DNA of 64,000 nt. Origin: Cordilura impudica (lineage: Eukaryota; Arthropoda; Insecta; Diptera; Scathophagidae). Positions 44,620 to 56,289 of the stretch are shown one piece after another. The notes under the pieces are model-generated. The model saw only the letters and a program-made list of their open reading frames with translations. It had not been told where the DNA came from and made no database searches. The stretch is from positions 253,010,116 through 253,074,115 of the forward strand of contig OY821519.1 in NCBI GenBank assembly GCA_963682025.1, read 5' to 3'. A program made the translations under genes and the position numbers. Position 1 is the stretch's first letter, and each line of letters starts with the position of its first letter.

Positions 44620-47326
44620 GAAATGTTTCTAAAATCGAAGTAAATATCAAGTGGATTCCTTTATAATATTGATAGGAAAAATGCCTTAGAATATGCGAAC
44701 TTTGTATAGAAATTATATTGCGGAATTTGAAGAGTTTGTCTGCAGGAATTGCGGCTTAAAATTTAGCCTTAACACAAACGCTGAGATTTCTCCACAGGAA
44801 ATTCAAAAGCTGAAAATTATGTTTACAAGTATTTCTTAAAATATGCATCAGAATCCGAGTTTTTTCTATAGAAAAATGTTTCAGTTTCGGAGGGTTTGGC
44901 ATATAAGAAAATGGCTCAAAAACGTGAACATATCCACTAAGAAACTTCCAGAGAGCCTTAGGGTTTCTCTTGAGAAAAAATTCCTCATAATTTTCTAGTT
45001 CACTCTATAAAAAAAATACCCTAGTAGCTCAGGAGTGATCTATAGGGAGAAGTTACTAGAATTACAACGAGAAAATTTCTTTAAAATTTTAAAGTAATTA
45101 TGAAAAGCATTCCTCTTAATAAAAAAATGGACTCAAGGTTTCTTCTATTGGAAATACTTACTAGAATTAAAGAGTATCTTTATAATGTACACGGAGTCTG
45201 GGTCTCCATAGAATCTGAGCTTTTTTCTATAGGAAAAATCCGGGGTTCTTTTAGTTAAATGTGCGGAGCATGAGGGAAAAATTCTTAAAAGTTTTAGGAG
45301 TTTTCTTGGGGAGGAGATACTCATGGACTGATTAGTTTTCTATAATATTACTTTGTAGGATAAATTATTTCTTGTATAAGGATTATTCCGAATTAAAAAT
45401 TCCTCAGAATCTGAGCTGTTGTTTTTTTTAGTAAAAAGCCTTAGAATCTGAAGGTTTCTCTATAGATGAAATTAAACAGAATCTGAAGATTTCTCCATAT
45501 GAAAACTGTCTAGCATCCGAACGAGATTTCCTATAAGAATATTCCTGTTGGAACTTTCCAGAGAATGTGATGGTCATAAGAATCTGAATGATTTTCTTTA
45601 GCAGAAACATTGCATTATGTGAGAATTTCTGTAAGAATATTGATTTCTGGGTTATTCTATATGAAAAAACCTCGAAGGAATAAAAAAAAATTCAATCTGA
45701 AGTAAGTATACATAGACCAAAAAAATTCAGGGATTTTTGTTAGGAAATGTTCCTTTAGCAAAAATTTAGATATTCCGATGGTTTTTCTACAGGTAATTTC
45801 CTTAAGATGTTCTGTAAGAGAAATGCTTTACAATCTGTGATTTATTTTATTATTTCTGTAAAAATACATGACTTACAATTTTTTTTCTTATGCAAAATGG
45901 CTTGTAGGAAACGTCAATAGGAAGTAATTAGAATCTGAAGAATATTTTTAAGTAAAAAGTTCGCATGCTCTAGGAATTTTTTTAGGAAAATTCCCCCAGA
46001 AACTGAACAATCTTCTGTGAAAGAAATTAAATGTAAGTAATTTTTATCTGAAAAATTCTCTCCAACATGAGGGTATTTTGGGAAAAAGATTTTGTCTTTC
46101 GATCCGACGTTTTTTGTTAGACCAAATATCTCAGAATATGAGAATCTTCCAAAAAGAAAAATATAGGATAGATCCAGAGAAGCAAATTGTTTTTCTCTTG
46201 GCAAAACTTAACAAATCTTAGATGTTTTTTTTAGAAAAAAGTTCGCAGTACTGGAGAGTTGTTCTATACGAAAATTTCCTCAGAATCTTATTGTCTATCT
46301 GTAAAAAAAATTGTTCAGAATCTGTTGGTTACTTTATCCGAGAAAAGCCTACCAATCTTTCTTTCCTCGTGAGATTTTTTATTAGTCAAAATATCTCAGT
46401 ATCTAAGGGTTTCCAAAAATTTTCTGTTTTTTTCACTGGAAAAAGTGATTAGAATCTAAAGGGTTTTCTTCGAAAGAAAAACAGAATGTGATAGTTTTTT
46501 TAGGGAACCTTGTGCAAAAATGCATCAAAATCTGTGGGTTACTCTACATTAAAAAGGGCTCCCAATCTAAACCAAAAAAAATTTAATCTGTAGTTTTTGC
46601 TCGTCAAAATATCTGCTGCATGAAACATCCATAGAATCCGATGGTTTTTCCATTGGCAAAATTCATCTGAATCTAAAGGGTTTTCCTTACGATAAACTTC
46701 TTGGAATCGGAAACTGATTTTGTTTTTATTAGAAAAGTTCCTAAAGGTAATATCCGGAAAATATAATAGCTTCTTTATAGGAGAATTTTTCTGAATGTCA
46801 GGCGTTTTTTATGGGAAAGGTACTTTGGATCTGATCGGTTTTGTTTATGTAAAATGTATCTCAATCTAAAGAGTCTTATATAGAAAAATATCTATCCCAT
46901 TCGGAGAGTTTTTGTTTTTTGCCTCTATCCAACAATGTATGCGTTATTTCAAACAAAATTCCAATAGCGAATTTTCCTATAGGAATTTCTATACTGAATT
47001 TTCTAATAACAAATATTTTCAATTGGAAAATTCAAATAGAATCTTTAAAGAAAAGTTCACAGAATCTGAGTATATTGTATGTAGGAATATTCTTTAAAAT
47101 CTTAGTAGTTTTATGCAGAACCTACGGGTCATGCTATCTGTTAAGAATGCCTTCGAATCTGAGGCTTTTATTGGACAAAATATTTTAACATCTGAAGGAA
47201 TTTTTGTAAAAATTTTCTGTATTAAACAATATAGAGAATCTGATGATTTTTTCCCAGAATTTGGTGGTTTCTTTACAAAATCCGTTACTTTGTAGGAATA
47301 TTCCTCGGAATCTGTCGGATATTTTA
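44620..47326. repeat. Degenerate ~36-bp minisatellite, TCAGAATCTGAGG...TATAGAAAAATTCC type
   Basis: About 2.7 kb of diverged units with 'agaatctgag', a T-run, 'ctatagaaaaa' and 'ttcctc'. Spacing of the 'agaatctga' word is 35-37 bases, for example at 45405, 45442 and 45477. The words CTCAGAATCTGAG and GGAAAAATTCC are near-palindromes. Open frames here, such as 45914-46204 and 46919-47188, are Ser/Phe/Lys-rich repeat products and not genes. Confidence 0.75.
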
Positions 47327-47703
47327 TCTATAATATTAATAGGCTTGGCGATTTCTTGTGACTGATGTTCTGTTCTACCGATTTATCCCGATTTTGACCA
47401 AACGCATATTATTTGAAAGGTATTTCTTTTTAGCCGTTCTGCAGATTTACAGATTTTTAAATTTTTTCCTTTATTTTGAGTAAATTGCATTTAAAGTTAC
47501 TACTAACACATACATAAAATTATACAATGCTATGTGTGTGTTTACTAAATTTGTAAAAGTGTTTGTAATAAAAATGAGTTTGTTTTTTGTGTTGATTTGT
47601 GAATTGGCTATAATTGATTGGCATACTTTTAGGGTCTTTATTTTATGAAAAAATAATATTTGCTAGAATATGCGCTCCAATTTCGAGGGCTGGAATCTGC
47701 TTG
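47327..47703 (+). mobile_element. Helitron-like non-autonomous element (TC...CTAG family)
   Basis: It begins TCTATAATATTAATAGGC, preceded by A, then 'ttggcgatttcttgtgact'. The middle has 'gcatttaaagttactacta'. The 3' end is 'tcgagggctggaatctgCTTG' before T, one base off CTAG. It is 377 bp, inserted at the junction between the 36-bp array and the GTAC array that follows. Confidence 0.65.
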
Positions 47704-47739
47704 TAAGTATTAATGCATAAAGCGCTTTCCAAATGTGAG

Positions 47740-48715
47740 GAGAGTTCTATAATTTTTTTTTCTTGTTTTTTTTTAACTAACACTTTTCTAAAGTACGTAC
47801 GTTTGTAAAATGTACGCGTTTTTTTTTAAGTACGTTTACTGTAAAAAATTAATTTTTTTGTAAAAAACCGCTTTTTGGGAAAAAAATATTTTTTTTTGCG
47901 AAAAAGGTAGCTGCTTCGTAAAAGAGTAAATTTTTTTTAAAGGTAAATTTTATTTTTAAATATCTTTTATGTATCTTAACACTGATTTAAAAATGCCTTT
48001 CTTAAAAAGTACCCTTTACTTTTTTAAAAGCGCCATTTATAAAAAGTACCTTTTACTTATATAGAAAAGTACCTTTTACTTGTGTAAAAGTGCCTGATAT
48101 AAAAAAAACCTTTTAAAAAAAACTACCTTTCATAAAAAAGTACATTTAAAGAAATAGTTCCTTTCATATAAAAGTACTTTTTATATAAAAAGTACCTTTT
48201 ACAAAAAAGTACCTTTTAAAAAAAGTACCTTTTAAAAAAAGTGTTTTTTTTTCTTCTATAAAAAACTCCATTTAAAAAAAGTACATTTTATAAAAAAGTA
48301 CCTTTTATAAAAAAGTACCTTTTACAACAAAGTACCTTTCATAAAAAAGTTCCTTTTATATAAAAGTACCTTTTATAAAAAAAGAACATTTTATACAAAA
48401 GTACCATTAATAAGAAAACACCTATTATAAAAAAGTATCTTTTATAGAAAAGACTTTTATAAAAAAGTACCTTTTATAAAAAGGTACATTTTATGAAACA
48501 GTACATTTTATAAAAAGTTTCTTTTAGAAAAAAGTACCTATCAAAAAAAACTACCTTTCATAAAAAATTACCTTTTATTAAAAAGTACCTTTTAAAAAAA
48601 ATGCCTTCAATTACAAAATGTCTTTTTTAAAATATACCTTCTATTTGAAAGTAGCTTTTATAAAAAGAACCTTTTATACAAAAAACCTTTTATAAAAAAT
48701 TACCTTTTGATAGAA
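47740..48715. repeat. GTAC minisatellite C, ~17-bp unit AAAAAAGTACCTTTTAT
   Basis: The most regular part is 48050-48500, with successive 'aaaaaagtaccttttataa'-like units. The 5' part is T/A-rich and irregular. No coding content. Confidence 0.85.
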
Positions 48716-49270
48716 AGAATGAGATCCAATCCCAGGGTACTTCTAAATCAAATTTTCCCTGAATATTGTGGTTTTTCGAAAATATCTATATAATCCAATG
48801 ATTAAGTTACTTTGTAGGGGTTCCTTATGTGTAAGAATCTATAAAGCGGTATATAAAAAATATTTCCCAGTGTGAAGGGCTTTCTATAGAAAAATAAATG
48901 GATGCAGCTAAAGAATCTGTTTCTTTATAAACAAAATCCACAGAATTTGTGGGTTTTTAGGGCTTTCCATTCGGAAAGTTTTTCTTAGATAAACTATCGC
49001 AAATCTGGGCTTTTCCCTAAAAAAAAAACGGGAATATCAAAACGATCTGGGAAACTTATTAGCATCTAAAAAGCTTTTTCTTTGAAAAAAGTTGGAAGAA
49101 TCCAAAAGGCGTTTCCCTAGAAAAATCCTCATAAACCAAGGCTTTTTCTTTAGTAAGGATTCTTCCTTATCTGACAACTTTTTAATACGAAAACTCCTCA
49201 TAATCTCATAATATAGGCAATCCTTCGATAAGGATTTCTTCGAAAATTTCTTAGAATCTTAGCAAAAAGC
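48716..49270. repeat. Continuation of the ~36-bp minisatellite
   Basis: Units such as 'atctataaagcgg', 'ctatagaaaaataaatgg' and 'tagaatcttagc' resemble the array at 44620-47326. The Helitron-like copy and GTAC array C therefore appear to lie inside one older array. Confidence 0.55.
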
Positions 49271-51099
49271 TTTACTCAATATTCTCGTTGTGTTTGTATT
49301 TTATTTATTTTTGCTTGTGTATACTTTATGTCTGTGTTTACTCCTCTACTTAAACTAATTTTAAAAATAAATTTTCTCTAGATATCTGTCTGCATTGTAC
49401 TCTTAAGAATTTTGATGAACAATAAAGTAAAAAATTTAACTTAACTTGATATTAAATATGATTTTGATTTTCTAAACTAGTTTTAGGATGCTGTTAAAGA
49501 AAAGATTTTGTAAAAACCAATAGAGATTATATAAGACAAAAGGATGGGTAGGAACTGGTCGAAATAGTTCAAATTCTGTCGATGTTTTTCTCATATAAAT
49601 ATTTTCAGAATGTTATAAAACAGATTAATAAAATCGCTTTAAATGCATTTAAAATAAATGCATTTTGTTAAGTATACGTAGATCCTCTCAACTATTTATT
49701 AATTTCAATTGCACTTTATTGAATTCACTTTATTATTGTTTATTTAAATGCATAATTGTCCCCTTTCCTTTGCAGAGATTTTATGGCAAATATACAAGCA
49801 ATAAAAAATAAATAAACATTATGAGAAAACTCATTTCCGGTAAATGTCAGCACTTCACCAAATAAATTCAATTTGAATGATAAAATTGAAAGCAAAATAT
49901 TAACAGTAAAAAGAGAGACTTAATTATTACGCCATTTTACAGCCATTTACAAAAAGTAAATAACAACTATAATATTTAACTGTTTATAAGCACAATAATT
50001 TAAACAATTATACTTATATATATATAGGTATAAGTATATATAAATATATATATATATATATATAAGTATATATTATTTTAATTGTTTTTAATACACAACA
50101 AAAAAAGTATGTTCGCAAATACGGGAATTAATAAAATTCATGTTGAACATAAATTAAATTGAAATTTAAACATGCCACATCAATAACATTAAATCAAAAA
50201 AAAAAACATAGGCTTTGTCATAAATAATTAATTAATAATAAAATAAGAGTATTTGCTTAACAAAATTACAAAAAAAAACATAACAAATAATACATAAATA
50301 CATAATGTAAAATAAATGAATTAATGAAACGTAAATAAAATCTAAAAGAAATAAATGACAGGCAATGCAAAATGAAATCAGCTTAAACTGGTTTACTGCC
50401 AATAAAATTTCTGGTCATTTCACTACCCTCTTTCTCGACATACATTCTCCAAACCGAACAGACAATAATACTCATTGTTGATGCGAAAACCTATGTAACC
50501 CGACAGTTCAGTTAGCTTTGTTAGTACAGAACTCGCTGCAAAGGCTTTCAGTTTAAGTGTCATCAAATATTCATTGAATATTTAAACATTTGCAATGGTA
50601 TTAAATAGTAATAAATATACAGACACTAAAATACGCTCTCTAAAATGTTTCGTTTCGAATAATTTAACATTTATTTTCTTTCTTTTTTTTGGCTCTAGAC
50701 TCTTAAAAAAAAATAAATTGTTTTTGAAATTCATGGTTAGAAATTTTTGGCTCACCTTTGCTTATATTTCATTGCAATTTATATATAATTCCATTTTGTT
50801 GAAATATAAGTTGGAAAAAGAACAACAAACTTAATTCAATGGCTTCTAACGCACACGAGTTCCTTTATTCTAAAGTGTTTTTGTTTTTATTGTTGACATT
50901 TTACTGTAGACATGAAAACTACACACGTTTTTATGTTTTACTTTGAAGTAGAGATGTGATTTTTTATGGTAGACGCCTTATAAGTCCACCAAGCAAATAG
51001 TTTATACATATACCTAGGTGAGCGGTCTTAAAACCCCTCGACCAATTATTGAAAAATCACTACTTTATTAAAATTGTTGGAAAACTTTTAGAAAAATTT
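49271..51099. other. Gene-free AT-rich region with a TA microsatellite
   Basis: A (TA)n run lies at about 50014-50078. Around 50504, 'ttcagttagc' resembles an initiator but has no TATA box or downstream element. The open frame 50595-50834 has no recognisable motif. Confidence 0.45.
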
Positions 51100-51740
51100 A
51101 CCAATTCTAAACAAAAATTGGCCACATATAAAACAGTACCTTTTTCTTAAAAAAAGACACCTTTTTAAAACAGTAACTTTTTGATAAAAAAAAAAGTAAT
51201 TTTCTAGTAAAACAAAACCTCTTTTGTGGAAGAAATAACTTTTTTAAAAACAGTATCGTTTAAAAACACGGGTACTATTTCAAAAAACAAGTGTTATTTA
51301 AAAAAAAACTTTTTTTAAAAAGAGTATTTAAAAAAACGGGTACTATTAAAATAAGTGGTACTTTAAAAGAAATTACTTTTTTAAGAAAAAAAAGTCCACT
51401 TCATAAAAGAAGTGTACTTTAAAAAAAATGCACTTTAAAAAAATTTACTTTATAAATTAAATTTTTTAAAAAGAGTCCTTTTATAAAAAATTTATTTTTT
51501 CCATAAAGATTACTTTTAAAAAAGGTATGTACTTTTAAAAAAGGTACTTTTTAAAAAAAAAATTACTTAATTTTAAAAATACTTTTTAAAAAGTTTGCTG
51601 GCATTGAAAAAAGTACGTTTTAAAAAAAATATTTAAAAAGAGTACTTTTTTAAAAAATGTGTTTTTTTAAATTTAATTTTTTTAGAAAGGAGAAAACTTG
51701 ATTAAAAAAAATTACTTTTCGAGAAAAGAATTATATTTTT
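51100..51740. repeat. GTAC minisatellite D, irregular AAAAAGAGTACTTTTTT type
   Basis: Degenerate units built from A-runs, (G)GTAC or AGTAC, and T-runs. It is shorter and less regular than the other GTAC arrays. Confidence 0.7.
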
Positions 51741-52074
51741 CTTTTATATTGGCGATTTTCTTAATTATATCGTGATAACGATAAAAAAAAAAATATGTGG
51801 CAATATTTGCTTAGGCTAACGTGCAGTAAGAACACACATAGACCCTCATGTGGCAAATGCCATAACTACATTGACCACAACAATAAGAAGAATTACAACA
51901 TATACATCTCATAAGAAAAACAACAAACACATTGAAAATTTTTATTTTTCAAGAGTTTTTTCACGAATTTCATTCATATCTCGTGACTCTTTTAAACGAT
52001 TTTGATGATTTTAAATAGCAACTCCTTTGGGAAAAAAGAAGTCTAGCTTAGTTATTGAGTGAATGATCGTGATT

Positions 52075-52140
52075 TCCACAGACAAAAAGACGGACAGACA
52101 GACAGTCATCGCTAAATCAACTTCGGAATATATTTGGGTC
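52075..52140 (-). repeat. Short (GTCY)n element fragment
   Basis: 'agacggacagacagacag' followed by 'tcatcgctaaatcaact' matches the minus-strand core of family 1 (GTCC block, then GATTTAGCGATG). The ends are missing. Confidence 0.55.
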
Positions 52141-52439
52141 TCCGGAATATATTTAGGAGATCAAAAATTTTCTTAACACAAAAAACTCTCTTAAAGTTTC
52201 CATCAGGAATTTTTCTTAAACAAAACCCTTCGGTTCTAAGATATTCTTTCTAACAAAAAATCTCAGGAGGAAATACACATTTTTTGTGCAACACCCCTCA
52301 GATTGGAAGACTTATCTCAGGGAAAATAACCGAACAACACTAAAAAAAATTTTATAGAGAACACCTCTTATTTCGAAAAAATTTTTCTATAGAACAAGCC
52401 TCGGCTTCTGAAATTTGTTTTAAATAAATGCAAGACACC

Positions 52440-53350
52440 TTTAAAAACAGTACCTTTTATAAAAAGTACCTCTTATAAAAAAGTACCTTCTATAAAGAAG
52501 AAACTTTTATAAAAAGTACCTTATATTAAAAAGTCCCTTTTGTTAAAAAGTACCCTTTACAAAAAATGACCTTTTATGAATAAGTACCTTTTCTAAAAAA
52601 GCACCTTTCATAAAAAGTACCCTTTATAAAAAAGAACTTTATATTAAAAAGTCCCTTTTTTTAAAAAGTACCCTTTACAAAAAATTACCTTTCATGAATA
52701 AGTACCTTTTCTAAAAAAGCACCTTTTATAAAAAGTACCCTTTATAAAAAAGAACTTTATATAAAAAGGTGCCTTTTGTTAAAAAGTACCCTTTACAAAA
52801 AATTACCTTTTATGAATAAGTACCTTTTCTAAATAAGCACCTTTTATAAAAAGTACCCTTTATAAAAAAGAACTTTATATAAAAAGGTGCCTTTTATTAA
52901 AAAGTACCTTTTATTAAAAAGCACCTTTTATAAAAAAAACCTTTTATAAATAAGTACATTTTATTAAAAAAAAATACCTTAAAATAAGTATTATAAATGG
53001 TACTTTTTATAAAAAGTACTATTTTATACAAAGTACTTTTTTATAAAAGCTACCATTTATAAATAAGTACCCTTTATAAAAATTAATTTTTATAATAAAG
53101 TACCTTCTATAAAAAATTAGCTTTTATTAAAAAACACATATTATTAAAAAGTACTTTGTAGAAAAAAGTATCTTTCATTAAAAAGTGCCTTTTTTAAAAG
53201 TGCCTTTTTTAAACAACTTTTTATAACAAATTACATTTTATGAAAATTATCTTTTTAAAAAAATACCTTTTATTAAAAACTAGCTATTTAAAAAAACATA
53301 TTTATTGCAAAAAGTACTATTTATTGAAAAATTTTTTATATAATTAATAC
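52440..53350. repeat. GTAC minisatellite E with a 118-bp higher-order repeat
   Basis: Basic units are AAAAAGTACCTTTTAT (16-17 bp). From about 52511 to 52900 a larger unit repeats every 118 bases: 'aagaactttatat' at 52632, 52750 and 52868, preceded by a weaker copy near 52514. Each contains 'aaaagtaccctttacaaa', 'atgaataagtaccttttct' and 'agcaccttt'. The array decays after 53000. Confidence 0.85.
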
Positions 53351-53866
53351 CTTTTATTCAAAATTATATTTTATGGAAAGTATGGATAAAAATTTATGAA
53401 CAAAGTTCTATTATTGAAAATTATGATAAAAAAAAATATGCAAAGAAATGCACTTTAAAGCAAAATATACATAATTGTGCAACTAAAAATTAATCTTATT
53501 TCAATGTAAATTTATTCATTCGAATAGATATTTATGAAAAAGTGCAATAAATGAGTATTTGTTGAAAATCTGGAAAAAGAAATGCACTTTAATGCAATAA
53601 CAAATCTATGCCATTTTATTGTTAATTTGTTAGTTCGGCACTGCGAACTTAGGCCTCAATGAACAAATAATGCCCCAAAAAAATGAAGGTATGCCCCATA
53701 AAATTTGTAAGGGTTTTGGGGCACAAGTTAATTTTTTATTCCAATTTGAAATATTTTAGGGCATTTGTTTATTTTTAATTTGTAAGTTTGGGGCCTAAAT
53801 TAAGTTTTTTTCAAGACTTATAAACAAATATACTCCAAAAATAAACTACGAAACCGGTTTATAGGT

Positions 53867-55643
53867 GGAAACACAACTGGGATGAATGACGAATTTCGCA
53901 CAAATCGACGAATTTGTCGGCAACAATTCGTTGCGTAAATTCGTCGAATGAAATACAATTACGACGAATTCACATAACAGCTGTAACGTCATTTGAAATT
54001 GTTTTTATTTGATAATATGTACATTAGTGTTATGACTAATTTTTTACAAAATTTTTACCTATCACCACGAGATAGGCAATACTAAACTAATAATTAAAAT
54101 CGTGTTTGCAGGTCATTTTGCCGGAAAACCTTCCGCACCAAATGCAATTTCAAAAAACTCACTGATTTTTTTTTTATTTTAATTTTTATATTTTTTATTA
54201 ATTTAATATATACATAGTAAAAAATTATTTGAACAATGTAGATTTCGATACGAGGTATGATTATTTATTTATTTGAATATTGTATGATATAAATTTAAGA
54301 TTTAAAGTGCGACTATTTTTGCAGAAAGGTAAATGTCCTGAACAACTATTATAGCACGACCTGCGCAAATATTACTACGTTTCTGATTTATTATGCCTTA
54401 TAAAACACTCATTACCTTTTTTTTTAAATTTAATAATTCAAAATTGTCTTCGCGGAAACAGTGGTCTGAAAACCATACGTCGTACCATCCACCTCATATA
54501 AATTGACATATTTTATATGGTTCTGCTCGTTATTTTGGAATTAGGATAAATGCTAATATTGCCAGAATTGTTCTAGAATTCCACCGAGCATTGCTTATTG
54601 GTTGTATAGTTTTGAAATTTATGAAGGGAAAGGGTTAAGAGGTCAAAAATAAATCGAAATGAAGCTAGTGGATCCAGATTTTTTTGATTCAGTTGTTCTA
54701 GATATCAACATTGCAGAGATCGTTTTACGAGATAATGGATTTCAAATTTAAAAATATCAAATAAAAGTCAATGTCCAAATTTTGGAGGTCCATAACTCGG
54801 AAAATATCTCAACCGTCGAAAAAAAATATTTTTCTAGAATCGCAACAAAATGTGTTATAAGTGGTGAAAATTTGAAACCATTCGGAGCATCGCACCTAAA
54901 GTAAACCTAGAAGAAATTTTTTAAATCAAATAAAAAAATATAGACCAAATTTCAACGCGTTTGGTGCCGAAACTTTTTTGAGAGCAGCGAAGAAGTAAGA
55001 TTGCGTTTCTTAATATTTTTTAATAGCCTTTTTGGCTAGGGCATGTAAAATTTGATATTTGCAAAAAACAAATAAAAAAGTCATAACCCTAATGTACATA
55101 AATAAATATTGGAAAAATATGAATAAAAGAATTTTTAACTTGGTACGAGTTATTCCAATTGTAAACATCATGTTCACGATGGTAAAAGCCTTAATTTTTG
55201 TACGGCAGCGTATAATTTTTTAATTCTGAAAAAATTACATAAATATTCATTAATAAATTAGTTTTGTCATTTTTGTTTATATGTTGTAGCTGATAGTGTG
55301 ACCATATTTAAAAAAAAAAAAAGAAGCAGTAAACAAAAAAGAATAAATATTAACAAAAAACTATGTAAAATAATATTATATAAATTATATATATTGAAAA
55401 TAGATTTTATTTATCTTATAAGTTATAAATAAAATGTAAAACAATTCTTAAAGACAAAAATTACTTTATTTACTAAAACATTTGAAAAACTTAAATAAAA
55501 TACGGTCACTCTACACCAATTTATCGTCGTTCGTCGGCGTTAGAAATAGAAATAAATCTATCGCAGAGTTCGTTACGCACCACGTATTTCGTTCGACAAA
55601 TATTCGGAACGAAAAATTCGTCGTTCGTCACAGTTGTGTTCTC
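53867..55643. mobile_element. Nested TIR element (~1.78 kb)
   Basis: The left end 'gaaacacaactgggatgaat' then 'gacgaattt', and the right end on the minus strand 'gagaacacaactgtgacgaa' then 'cgacgaattttt', are inverted repeats. Further in, 'cgacgaatttgtcgg' and 'aaattcgtcgaatgaaatac' occur on the left, and 'atttgtcgaacgaaatacg' on the right. I could not fix the target duplication. The middle is AT-rich and non-coding to my reading. Confidence 0.65.
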
Positions 55644-55737
55644 AACTTAAGTTATTCTTTTTTGTTTGTAGTTTATTTATTTTCTCGTAAACTGAAAAAA
55701 TATCGAAGTAATCAGTGTAAATAAAATTTATCGTAAC

Positions 55738-55830
55738 TGTGCTCCGCGAGCGCATCGCGCCCGCGCTTGCGCTCCGCTTCCACACGAGTATGGCAGCCAC
55801 ACCCGCGCCGCGCAGTTGTCGCTAACTTAG
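55738..55830. other. GC-rich island in AT-rich DNA
   Basis: 'ctccgcgagcgcatcgcgcc', 'cgcgcttgcgctccgcttcc' and 'cacccgcgccgcgcag' give a block strikingly richer in G+C than anything else in the window. It lies in the right arm of the 53637-56280 element. It might be captured host sequence or part of the element. Confidence 0.7.
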
Positions 55831-56289
55831 TTGTAATCGCCGCAAAACATGTTTTTTGCAGATCATTCCGATATTTTACATTTTAGTGGATAAGAGAAAA
55901 CGCAAAAATGCTATGAAAGTTTTGCAAACATTGCTATGGGGTTGCGAGCTAAATGACGCTGCCGCAAAAGAATACAGAATTTAAATGCGTATTGTAGGAA
56001 AAATATTAAGAGCACTATGCAAATTTTCATTTGAATAGATATTTGGCATGAAAAAAAACATTAAATAAAAATATGTGCAAAATTTTGCGCGAAATGTTTT
56101 TTGGGCGTAAGTTCATTTTTATTTGATTTTTTGAAAAATTGAGGCATATGTTCATTTTTGTTGCGGCTTTTTTTAAGGTTTTGGGGCTTTTGTACATCGC
56201 GAATTTACGCCCAAATTTTTTGGGGCATTTGTTCATTTTTGTTTGGGCATTTGTTCATTGGGGCCTAAGTTCGCAGCGCCTGTTAGTTC

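Larger units (their letters stand above)
53637..56280. mobile_element. TIR element with 9-bp target duplication, carrying a nested insertion
   Basis: The left end GGCACTGCGAACTTAGGCCT is matched by the right end on the minus strand, GGCGCTGCGAACTTAGGCCC. Both then read 'caatgaacaaat' and 'tgcccc' motifs. TGTTAGTTC flanks both sides (53628-53636 and 56281-56289). A 9-bp duplication with moderate TIRs recalls Mutator-like elements, though an 8-bp (hAT-type) reading is not fully excluded. Without the nested element (53867-55643) it would be about 870 bp. It contains a GC-rich block (55738-55830). No recognisable transposase; the frames 55482-55724 and 56139-56354 are not convincing. Confidence 0.8.

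Noticed and set aside
45914..47188. Several 60-96-codon frames in the 36-bp minisatellite
   Set aside because: Translations of a degenerate repeat. Frames change between units and composition follows the unit.
50500..50560. Initiator-like TTCAGTTAGC suggesting a promoter
   Set aside because: There is no TATA box at the right distance, no good downstream element and no gene. It is weaker than the 26188 site.
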